From Candidatus Brockarchaeota archaeon (GTDB lineage Archaea > Thermoproteota > EX4484-205 > DTQO01), in assembly GCA_017601265.1 (NCBI GenBank), contig JAFNJA010000079.1, forward strand, positions 1 to 9,026: 9,026 nucleotides of DNA, given 5' to 3'. The translations under genes were made by a program, and so were the position numbers. Below, in pieces: positions 1 through 5,496 of this stretch. Under the pieces are notes generated by a model, which was not told the DNA's origin, made no database searches, and saw nothing but the letters and a program-made list of their open reading frames with translations. Positions within the stretch are counted from its first letter, which is position 1. Each line of letters begins with the position of its first letter.

Positions 1-428
1 CCCTCAGCAGGTGGCACTCGGGATAACTCCATCACGCTTTCGCGCATTGTGGAATTTTCGTAGCTGGTGCGCCCCGTAGGGCCTAGGACCTTGTCTCAGT
101 TCCCATCTCCGGGCTACCCCTCCCAGGGCCCGTACCGGTTTTAGGCTTGGTGGGCCGTTACCCCGCCAACAACCTGATCGGCCGCAGCCCCATCCAAGGG
201 CACGGAGAGATGCATCGTCCCCTCCGCCTTTGGGTGAGAGCCCGGTTCCAGGGCATCTCGCCTATCGGGCATTAGCCCCAGTTTCCCGGGGTTGTTCCCG
301 TCCCTTGGGCAGGTTAGCTACGTGTTACTGAGCCGTTCGCCGCTGCCTCACGGTGGCTAGAGGCCGCGCGACACCCATGCCTAAGTCTCATCCCGAGAGC
401 AGTGAGGTCCGGCAGGATCAACCGGTTT
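1..428 (-). rRNA. 16S (SSU) ribosomal RNA, 5' part, archaeal, truncated by window edge
   Basis: Read on the minus strand, the segment begins AAACCGGTTGATCCTGCCGG, which is the archaeal SSU 5' end. It continues through recognisable conserved SSU stretches, including ACGGCTCAGTAACACGT, GGCGGGGTAACGGCCCACC, GGCCCTACGGGG and CCACAATGCGCGAAAG. Only roughly the first 430 nt are present; the gene continues beyond position 1. The 5' end is set at about 428 by alignment to the usual ATTCCGG start, where this sequence has AAACCGG, so it may be off by a few bases. The style of the sequence suggests the TACK/Thermoproteota side of the Archaea, but that is an impression and not a phylogeny. The gene is transcribed leftward from the promoter at 639-655. 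The region around 58-77 differs from the usual archaeal consensus (see findings). Confidence 0.97.
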
Positions 429-463
429 GAGGAGTTAGGGCCGTTAAGCGAAATTAGCGGTAG

Positions 464-527
464 AGCTGCGGGCCTGCATCCGACCTGAATCTCGATTTCT
501 CAGGCCATCATCGATGTCGCCGCAGCT
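464..527 (-). repeat. Nested inverted repeat in the rRNA leader
   Basis: An 8-bp perfect pair, AGCTGCGG (464-471) and CCGCAGCT (520-527), encloses a 6-bp pair, GGCCTG (471-476) and CAGGCC (501-506). Position 471 is shared between the two left arms, so both helices cannot be complete at once. The element would fold as a local stem in the leader RNA about 35 nt ahead of the mature 16S end. A role in processing or antitermination is inference. Confidence 0.5.
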
Positions 528-586
528 GGAGGCCGTCTCCTCATGTGAGGGCGAGCGCCCATGCCATCGGGGACGGATTCGCCGTC

Positions 587-605
587 GAGCCGCGGCTCTT
601 TTTTT
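587..605 (+). terminator. GC palindrome followed by T7; possible plus-strand terminator
   Basis: The 12-bp perfect palindrome GAGCCGCGGCTC (587-598) is followed directly by seven T residues (599-605). On the plus strand this has the form of an intrinsic terminator, with a GAGC/GCTC stem around CGCG and then a T tract; archaeal terminators depend mostly on the T run. It would stop plus-strand (antisense) transcription coming out of the 16S gene. On the minus strand it reads A7 plus the palindrome just after the rRNA start site. Which strand matters cannot be told from sequence. Confidence 0.4.
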
Positions 606-638
606 GAGGTTATCCGGCTTTAAGCGTGGCGCCGGTTG

Positions 639-655
639 AATATAAGTCTTCTTTC
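639..655 (-). promoter_or_regulatory. rRNA promoter (BRE + TATA box)
   Basis: On the minus strand a purine-rich BRE, GAAAGAAGA (655-647), abuts the TATA box CTTATATT (646-639). This is a strong archaeal arrangement. The predicted start site lies about 26 nt from the TATA centre, near position 616, which leaves a leader of about 190 nt before 16S. Other TTAAAG-like elements on the minus strand at about 681-688 and 776-783 could be additional upstream rRNA promoters, but they are weaker. Confidence 0.65.
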
Positions 656-734
656 GCCCGTCTCCCGATTCGGCCCGCTTTCTTTAAGCCCCGCCCGGAT
701 CTTTTTCCGGCGCGCCGCCCGCGGGGTTGGTACC

Positions 735-768
735 GGCTTTCGGTCCGTAGCTTTTCCCCGGGAAAGCC
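735..768. repeat. Inverted repeat upstream of the ABC operon promoter
   Basis: GGCTTTC (735-741) and GAAAGCC (762-768) form a perfect 7-bp inverted repeat with a 20-nt spacer. The right arm also pairs imperfectly with GCTTTTCCC (750-758), giving a second overlapping dyad in which the left arm has one extra T. The element ends 3 nt before the BRE of the ABC operon promoter. That is a position where archaeal activators or repressors bind; the operator role is inferred from position only. Confidence 0.35.
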
Positions 769-770
769 AC

Positions 771-783
771 AGAAGTCTTTAAC
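771..783 (+). promoter_or_regulatory. Promoter of the ABC transporter operon (BRE + TATA)
   Basis: A purine-rich BRE, AGAAG (771-775), precedes the TATA-like CTTTAAC (777-783). The predicted start site is near 804-806, giving a short leader of about 15 nt that carries the GGTGA ribosome binding site ahead of the TTG at 821. The GC-rich surroundings make the AT-rich box stand out. An alternative AATATAAG at 639-646 also reads TATA-like on this strand but lies much further from the chosen start. Confidence 0.5.
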
Positions 784-808
784 TCCTTTGCAAAATCGTT
801 TTTTCCCC

Positions 809-813
809 GGTGA
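809..813 (+). promoter_or_regulatory. Shine-Dalgarno site that fixes a TTG start
   Basis: GGTGA at 809-813 matches the archaeal anti-SD core and sits 7 nt before an in-frame TTG at 821. The longer reading frame opens with GTG at 626, but no comparable site is seen there. That upstream stretch also overlaps the rRNA promoter and uses CGN arginine codons instead of the AGG favoured in the genes. Confidence 0.6.
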
Positions 814-820
814 AGCGAAC

Positions 821-2470
821 TTGGCCGCGGCACTGGCGCGAAGGTCCCGGGAACCTGGGTACGGGTTCCTCGACAGGATCTCCGCCAATCCCGGCGCGGG
901 CAGGGCTCTCTACTCTGCTTCCGTCCTTTTCTTCTTCGCCGTGGTCCTTGTCCCGTCCGTCGCCGGCATCTTTCTGAAGCTGGGGCTGGCTTCGGAAGCT
1001 CTGGCCGATCCCGCGCTCGCCTCCAGGGCCGGCAACGCCCTCGCCGCTTCATTCGCGATCGCCCTCTCGATCGCCCTCCTCGACCTCTTGGCCGGGGTGC
1101 CGATGGCTTGGCTCATCACGAAGAGGAGGTCGAAGCTGGCCAGCGTCGTCGACACACTTGCCGACGTCCCCTTCGTAGTCCCCACCGTCGCCCTGGGTTA
1201 CTCCATGCTCCTGTTCTGGAGCGGTTCGAGCGGGATCTCTTCGCTCTTTTCCGGCGAAAGCTTGGTCGAGCCCGGGTGGGTTTTGGTTTCCCTCCTCCAC
1301 TTCGCCTTCTCCTACCCGGTCGTCGTGCGCCTCATGGTGGGGGAGTTCCAGAGGTACAACGAGACTTACGAGGTCGCGGCCAGGACGCTCGGGGCGTCCC
1401 CATTCACGGCCGTCAGGACGGTCACTTTCCCGATCCTCAAGCCCGCCTTCGTGGCCGCCTTCCTCCTCGCGTTCGCGCGCTCCCTCTCCGAAACGGGCGC
1501 GACCGTCATGGTCGCAGGCACTTTCGAGAACGGCCCCGTGTTCATAAAGAACGCGAAGGATTCGGGGCTCGAGGGGCCTATGGTCGTCGTCAGCCTGGCG
1601 CTGATCGCCGCTTCCGTGTCGATCTTCGCCGCGATCTCCGTCCTCGGGACGAGACTCGGCCTGCCGTTCAGCAAGGTTTGGCCGGAGTTCGAGAAGAAAG
1701 CGAGCAGGCGCGGCGGTTTGAGGGACGTTGCCGCCTTGGCGGTATTCGCCACCTTCGTCATAGTTCCTTCGCTCTTCGTCGCGCTCCCAAGCGCTGCCGC
1801 GGTCCTCGACGGGACGGCAGCAAAGGCCATCGCCGGAGAAGGGGTCTGGGGAGGATACTGGGGCAGCATCGCCCTCTCTTACTTGGTCGGCCTTTTGGCC
1901 ACCGCCATCAACGTCGCGGTCGGTTTCCCCGCCGCCATGATGATAGCGAGGAAAAGGCTGGGGAGGTCGAGGACGGCCTTGATGGACGCGCTCGTCAACG
2001 TCCCCATAATCATCCCTTCCATCGCCCTGGGCGTGTCTTTGGGCTACTTCTGGAAGGCCGCCGTCTCCCTCCCCGAGTTTTGGACCCTCGTGCTGGTGCA
2101 CGTTTCGATAACTTACACTTACTTCGTCAGGACTATTTCCGCCGCCATCGAGGGGGTTTCCCAGGAGGTCGAGGAAACCGCCAGGACTTTGGGCGCGTGC
2201 CCCTTCACGGTCTTCAGGCGGATCACGTTGCCCTTGATCAAGTATTCCGTCTTCTCCGGGTGCGTGATGGTTTTCACCAGGAGCGTCGACGAGACCGGGG
2301 CCACGATCGCGGTCGCCGATCGGCTGAAAACGGCTCCCGTCCTCCTGGTTTCATGGGTCAAGAACCCGCAACTCTACGCCCAGTCGACGGTCGCCCTGGG
2401 GGTCGGTTTTTTGGTCCTGACATCTTTCGCCGCCCTGCTCTCCCTGAGGCTGGTCCTGTGGAGGAGGTAG
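821..2470 (+). CDS. ABC importer permease, two fused transmembrane domains (sulfate/molybdate/iron/thiamine type)
   Basis: This integral membrane protein of 549 residues forms the whole translocation pore of an ABC importer as one fused chain. Hydrophobic segments start at about residues 31-51 and 70-98 and recur through both halves. Each half has the cytoplasmic EAA loop that docks on the ATPases: EVAARTLGASPF from residue 184, and EETARTLGACPF from about 451. Each half also repeats an ETGAT motif after its EAA loop (SLSETGATVMVAG and SVDETGATIAVAD), which shows an internal duplication. Length and layout match fused permeases such as SfuB/FbpB and ThiP, while ETGAT recalls the EFGAT of ModB/CysT-type permeases, so the substrate stays open. 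The start is the TTG at 821, chosen for the GGTGA site 7 nt upstream; a GTG at 626 would add 65 residues that look non-coding. The stop codon lies next to the ribosome binding site of the first ATPase gene, so the two are translationally linked. Confidence 0.9.
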   Translation: MAAALARRSREPGYGFLDRISANPGAGRALYSASVLFFFAVVLVPSVAGIFLKLGLASEALADPALASRAGNALAASFAIALSIALLDLLAGVPMAWLITKRRSKLASVVDTLADVPFVVPTVALGYSMLLFWSGSSGISSLFSGESLVEPGWVLVSLLHFAFSYPVVVRLMVGEFQRYNETYEVAARTLGASPFTAVRTVTFPILKPAFVAAFLLAFARSLSETGATVMVAGTFENGPVFIKNAKDSGLEGPMVVVSLALIAASVSIFAAISVLGTRLGLPFSKVWPEFEKKASRRGGLRDVAALAVFATFVIVPSLFVALPSAAAVLDGTAAKAIAGEGVWGGYWGSIALSYLVGLLATAINVAVGFPAAMMIARKRLGRSRTALMDALVNVPIIIPSIALGVSLGYFWKAAVSLPEFWTLVLVHVSITYTYFVRTISAAIEGVSQEVEETARTLGACPFTVFRRITLPLIKYSVFSGCVMVFTRSVDETGATIAVADRLKTAPVLLVSWVKNPQLYAQSTVALGVGFLVLTSFAALLSLRLVLWRR

Positions 2471-2476
2471 TCGGGC

Positions 2477-3577
2477 GTGCCGTCGGTGAGGCTCGTGGGC
2501 GTCTCGAAAAGGTTCGGGCGCATACTGGCGGTCAACAGGGTTAGCCTCGAGGTCCAGGACGGGCAGTACGCGTGCGTCCTCGGGCCCACCGGGAGCGGCA
2601 AGACGACCTTGCTGAAGCTGATAGCTGGGCTGGTGCAGGCCGACGAGGGGGAGATACTGTTCGACGGGAATAGCGTCAACGACCTCCCGCCCGAGAGGAG
2701 GAGCGCGGTTTACGTGCCGCAGCGCTACGCCCTCTTCCCCCACCTCACCGTGAAGGAGAACGTCGCCTTCGGGGCGCTGGCGAAGGGCGCGCCCAGGGCC
2801 GAGGCGGAGGCGGTCGCTTCGAGGATGCTCGAGCTCGTGAGGCTCGGTAAGAGGGGGGACGCCCTCCCGCACGAACTGAGCGGGGGGATGCAGCAGAGGG
2901 TGGCGCTCGCGAGGGGGCTGGCTTCCGGGGCGAAGCTGCTCCTGCTGGACGAGCCGCTGGGCGCGCTTGACGCGAGGCTGAGGATAGAGTTGAGGCAGCA
3001 GCTCAGGAAGCTCGTCAAGGAGCTGAACCTCACGGCCATACACGTGACGCACGACCAGGAGGAGGCGATGACCATCGGGGACGCGATCGTGGTCCTCAGG
3101 GAAGGGAGGGTCGAGCAGGCCGGGACGCCGTTCCACGTCTACCAGAGGCCCGAGAGCATCTTTTCGGCGAACTTCGTTGGGGACACGAACTTCCTCGAGG
3201 GCGTCGTCGCGGAAAGGGGGGCGAGGGAATCGACGCTGGAGCTGAGGCGGTCGCTCCGCGTCAAGGTCTCGGACGTCAGTTACCTCCCGGGCGAAAGGGT
3301 CGTGGTCGCCGTAAGGCAGCAGAGGACGCACGTCTCGAGCGGCGGCGAAGGGGGGATGAACGCGCTCGACGGCCGGGTCCGGGCTGTGAGGTTCCTCGGG
3401 AACTTCGTCAAGTGCGAGGTCAGGTTGGAGAACGGGGACGAAGTTTCCTGCAAGCTGATGCTCGCGGCCGGGGCTCCCAAAGTCGGGGAAAGCGTGAAGG
3501 TTTGCTTCAGGCCCGAAGACTGCGTCTTGTTCCCTTACCCGCACGCCGGGCTGAGCAGGGAGTTGGAGGCGGTCTGA
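2477..3577 (+). CDS. ABC importer ATP-binding protein 1 (CUT1/MalK-FbpC-like, with C-terminal TOBE region)
   Basis: This 366-residue cytoplasmic ATPase would drive the permease encoded just upstream. All core motifs are intact: Walker A GPTGSGKT (36-43), Q-loop Gln82, signature LSGGMQQ (134-140), Walker B LLLLDEP with Asp158-Glu159, D-loop GALD and switch His192. After about residue 230 comes a beta-rich tail typical of the TOBE/OB regulatory domain of this ATPase family, which includes FbpC, PotA, CysA and MalK. The start is GTG at 2477, with GGAGGT at 2463-2468 (8-nt spacing) placed inside the last codons of the permease gene. The stop TGA shares its A with the ATG of the next gene. Residues 179-198 are encoded by a 60-bp stretch identical to the second ATPase gene. 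Substrate is unknown. Confidence 0.93.
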   Translation: MPSVRLVGVSKRFGRILAVNRVSLEVQDGQYACVLGPTGSGKTTLLKLIAGLVQADEGEILFDGNSVNDLPPERRSAVYVPQRYALFPHLTVKENVAFGALAKGAPRAEAEAVASRMLELVRLGKRGDALPHELSGGMQQRVALARGLASGAKLLLLDEPLGALDARLRIELRQQLRKLVKELNLTAIHVTHDQEEAMTIGDAIVVLREGRVEQAGTPFHVYQRPESIFSANFVGDTNFLEGVVAERGARESTLELRRSLRVKVSDVSYLPGERVVVAVRQQRTHVSSGGEGGMNALDGRVRAVRFLGNFVKCEVRLENGDEVSCKLMLAAGAPKVGESVKVCFRPEDCVLFPYPHAGLSRELEAV

Positions 3578-4671
3578 TGCCCCGGGTCGAGGTGGTCGGC
3601 CTCTCGAAAACTTACGGCCCGATAAAGGCGCTTGACGACGTCAACCTCACCATCGAGGACAGGGAGTACGTCTCGATACTCGGCCCCAGCGGATGCGGCA
3701 AGACGACCCTCATAAAGTGCATCGCGGGCATCATCGAGCCGACGAGGGGGGAGGTCTACATAGGCGGGAGAGCCGTGCGAGGGTTGATGCCCGAGGACAG
3801 GGACGTGGGCTACGTCTTCCAGGAGATCGCCCTCTTCCCCCACATGAACGTTTGGAACAACGTCACCTACGGCCCCAGGGTCAAGGGGTGGCCGGCCGAT
3901 CGAACAAGGAGCCTGGCGTTGGAAATGCTCGACATGATCGGGCTCGAAGACCGGTCAAATTCGTACCCTGACGAGTTGAGCGGGGGCGCCGGGCAGAAGA
4001 CTGCCGTGGCGAGGGCGGTCTCGTCCGGTTCGACGCTGCTCCTGCTGGACGAGCCGCTGGGCGCGCTAGACGCGAAGGTCAGGGCGGACCTCAGGTACAG
4101 GTTGAGGGATCTCGTCAAGGAGCTGAACCTCACGGCCATACACGTGACGCACGACCAGGAGGAGGCGATGTCGATATCGGACAGGGTCGTGGTCATGAGG
4201 GCCGGAAGGATAGTGGAAGAGGGGAACCCGATGCGGCTCTACCTCAGGCCCAAGAACGTCTTCACCGCGAACTTCTTGGGGGAAGCCAACTTCCTCCAAG
4301 GCAAGGTCGTCGAGGTTGGCAAGGAGGGGGCGGTCGTCGAGGTAGGCGGATGCAAGCTTCGAACCAGGGACGCTTCAAGGAAGCTGGGAGAGGAGGTGGT
4401 CGCGTGCGTGAGGCCGGAGTTCGTGTCGATCAGGAGGCCGGCCGGAAAGCCCGCCCTGCGGGGCGTCATAAGGGACGTCGCGTTCAAGGGCGGCGTGGTG
4501 CGCTACGAACTTTCGATCTCGGGCGCGTCGGTCTTTTCGGATTGCGCGGCGGGCCTCGAGCCCGAAGGCTTGCAAAGGGGTGACGAGGTCGAGGTTGAGG
4601 TCGATTGCGAGAACGTTTTGGTTTTTCAACCCCCGCCCGAAGGCCTCGATAGGGCGGTGTCCCTCGAGTAG
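3577..4671 (+). CDS. ABC importer ATP-binding protein 2 (paralog of the preceding ATPase)
   Basis: This is the second ATPase of the same importer, 364 residues. Walker A GPSGCGKT (36-43), Q-loop Gln82, Walker B LLLLDEP with the catalytic Glu, and the switch His in HVTHDQ are all present. The signature reads LSGGAGQKTAVAR (134-146) where relatives usually have LSGGQQQRVALAR. The helical LSGG core is kept but the following positions are changed, so the two ATP sites of a heterodimer could differ. A TOBE-like tail follows. The protein aligns without gaps to ATPase 1 from residue 1 to about 198. Translation starts at the ATG at 3577, overlapping the preceding TGA by one base, with GGAGG at 3565-3569 (7-nt spacing). 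It is the last gene of the operon. The most likely arrangement is one fused permease with one copy of each ATPase. Confidence 0.92.
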   Translation: MPRVEVVGLSKTYGPIKALDDVNLTIEDREYVSILGPSGCGKTTLIKCIAGIIEPTRGEVYIGGRAVRGLMPEDRDVGYVFQEIALFPHMNVWNNVTYGPRVKGWPADRTRSLALEMLDMIGLEDRSNSYPDELSGGAGQKTAVARAVSSGSTLLLLDEPLGALDAKVRADLRYRLRDLVKELNLTAIHVTHDQEEAMSISDRVVVMRAGRIVEEGNPMRLYLRPKNVFTANFLGEANFLQGKVVEVGKEGAVVEVGGCKLRTRDASRKLGEEVVACVRPEFVSIRRPAGKPALRGVIRDVAFKGGVVRYELSISGASVFSDCAAGLEPEGLQRGDEVEVEVDCENVLVFQPPPEGLDRAVSLE

Positions 4672-4680
4672 CGAGCGCCT

Positions 4681-4690
4681 CGAAGCTTCG
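4681..4690. repeat. Perfect 10-bp palindrome CGAAGCTTCG before the DUF47 promoter
   Basis: The palindrome starts 9 nt after the stop of ATPase 2 and ends 4 nt before the BRE of the next promoter. It could be a small regulator site or part of an RNA end. A palindrome of this length can arise by chance, so confidence is low. Confidence 0.25.
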
Positions 4691-4694
4691 CGGC

Positions 4695-4710
4695 GGAAGG
4701 TTTTATATTT
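4695..4710 (+). promoter_or_regulatory. Promoter of the DUF47 gene (BRE + TATA)
   Basis: BRE GGAAGG (4695-4700) is followed by TTTTATATTT (4701-4710), the best TATA box in the window for a protein gene. The expected start site is near 4730-4733, inside the inverted repeat at 4722-4744, giving a leader of about 16 nt. The T-rich box may also end transcripts of the upstream operon. Confidence 0.65.
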
Positions 4711-4721
4711 CGAGCGGAGGG

Positions 4722-4744
4722 CTGGTTAAGGGTTCGTTAACCAG
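4722..4744 (+). promoter_or_regulatory. 8-bp perfect inverted repeat over the DUF47 transcription start (possible operator or RNA hairpin)
   Basis: CTGGTTAA (4722-4729) and TTAACCAG (4737-4744) are exact reverse complements around a 7-nt spacer, ending 3 nt before the GTG start. As DNA the dyad covers the predicted start site, a classic place for a repressor to block transcription. As RNA in a read-through transcript it would fold and bring GGAGG (4716-4720) to about 4 nt from the start codon, whereas the linear distance is 27 nt. Either reading is inference; the repeat itself is plain in the sequence. Confidence 0.55.
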
Positions 4745-4747
4745 GAT

Positions 4748-5437
4748 GTGGACGCCCTGAGCGAAAAGATCCTCAGGTGGTTCGAGGCCAGGAGGGAGAT
4801 CTCCGCAGTCCGGCTTTTGAGGCGGCACGCGATAGCGACGACGGACGTGGCGGACGATCTCGTCAAGGCGGTCGAAAGCGCCAGGGAGGGGAAGGAGGGG
4901 GATCTGAAGGCCGCGTACGAAAGGCAGAAGCAGAAGGAGGTCGAAGCGGACGCTTTGAGGAGGGAGATAATGCAGGAGCTGTCGAAGGGGGAGCTGCCCC
5001 TTGCCGACAGGGGGGACCTCATGAGGTTGGCGAGGAGGATCGACCTGGTCACGGACTGGTCGCACGAAGCGGTCCGGATACTGGTCCTGTTCAACATGTC
5101 TCGGATGCCTAGGGAGATCGGCGAATCGGCTTCGAGGATGTGCCACACAGTGAGGGAGTGCGCCTGGACCTTGAGGAGGTGCATCGAGAAGCTTGCCGAC
5201 AAGAGCATCGAGGAATCCATGAGCCTTGCCGACAAGGTCGAAAGGATAGAGGAGGAGGTCGACGACCAGTACCAGCAAGCCAGAAGCCTGCTCCTCGAGT
5301 TGGACGGGTCGACGAACGTCGGGGCCGCGATCTTGCTCGGCGAATTCCTGGACGCGGTGGAGAACGTCGCCGACAGGTGCGAAGACACTTGCGACCAAGT
5401 GAGGGTGATAGCCGTCAGGACCAGGCAGAGGGCTTGA
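4748..5437 (+). CDS. DUF47 / PhoU-like protein (putative phosphate-transport regulator)
   Basis: This 229-residue, all-helical, highly charged cytoplasmic protein matches the DUF47 (PhoU-like) family in length and pattern. The N-terminal half has helices with H-x-A-I-A-T-T-D-V-A-D at residues 27-37. The C-terminal half shows the family's acidic metal-binding motifs, E205-N-V-A-D209 and E212-D-T-C-D216, in the stretch ENVADRCEDTCDQV. No membrane segment or signal peptide is seen. DUF47 proteins are usually encoded beside PiT phosphate permeases and are thought to regulate them. Here the gene follows a two-ATPase ABC importer by 76 nt on the same strand. The start is GTG at 4748, with no ribosome binding site at normal distance. 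That fits a short leader from the TATA box at 4701-4710, or hairpin-assisted initiation. The family call is firm; a role in regulating the adjacent transporter is inferred from context. Confidence 0.87.
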   Translation: MDALSEKILRWFEARREISAVRLLRRHAIATTDVADDLVKAVESAREGKEGDLKAAYERQKQKEVEADALRREIMQELSKGELPLADRGDLMRLARRIDLVTDWSHEAVRILVLFNMSRMPREIGESASRMCHTVRECAWTLRRCIEKLADKSIEESMSLADKVERIEEEVDDQYQQARSLLLELDGSTNVGAAILLGEFLDAVENVADRCEDTCDQVRVIAVRTRQRA

Positions 5438-5455
5438 ATTTCGAGTTGCATGGTT

Positions 5456-5468
5456 GAAAGCATAAAAC
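5456..5468 (+). promoter_or_regulatory. Promoter of the ATP-grasp gene (BRE + TATA)
   Basis: BRE GAAAG (5456-5460) precedes the TATA-like CATAAAAC (5461-5468). The expected start site, about 5490, is only about 7 nt before the ATG at 5497. A nearly leaderless mRNA agrees with the absence of a Shine-Dalgarno site there. Confidence 0.45.
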
Positions 5469-5496
5469 GGTTCGCGTAAACGGCTTTGGGCTCGAG

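Larger units (their letters stand above)
429..616 (-). other. Pre-rRNA 5' leader (external transcribed spacer)
   Basis: This is the stretch between the predicted rRNA start site, about 26 nt downstream of the TATA box, and the mature 16S 5' end. No protein gene or tRNA is seen in it. It contains several inverted repeats. AGCTGCGG (464-471) pairs with CCGCAGCT (520-527), enclosing GGCCTG (471-476) with CAGGCC (501-506). GGGC-GAGC-GCCC lies at 549-560 and the perfect palindrome GAGCCGCGGCTC at 587-598. Such structure is expected of an archaeal leader, whose inverted repeats flanking 16S form the processing stem. The 3' partner of that stem lies outside the window, so the bulge-helix-bulge cleavage site cannot be assigned. 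Confidence 0.7.

Noticed and set aside
429..820. A tRNA gene, CRISPR array or insertion sequence in the largest non-coding gap
   Set aside because: I found no cloverleaf or GGTTCRANYCC-type T-arm, no regularly spaced repeats, and no transposase remnant or terminal inverted repeats.
610..1052. Short minus-strand frames over the rRNA/ABC intergenic region
   Set aside because: They overlap the rRNA promoter and the permease start, have no ribosome binding site, and resemble no family.
1049..2544. Long overlapping frames on both strands within the permease gene
   Set aside because: Their translations are strings of Arg, Gly and Asp without hydrophobic segments; the permease frame has matching EAA loops and membrane segments.
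2351..3544. A 397-codon minus-strand open frame antisense to ATPase 1
   Set aside because: The translation is Pro/Arg/Glu-rich with no domain and mirrors the codon bias of the real ATPase gene.
4711..4720. GGAGG taken as a normal Shine-Dalgarno for the DUF47 gene
   Set aside because: It is 27 nt from the GTG, too far for direct use; it is kept only as part of the hairpin-bridging hypothesis.
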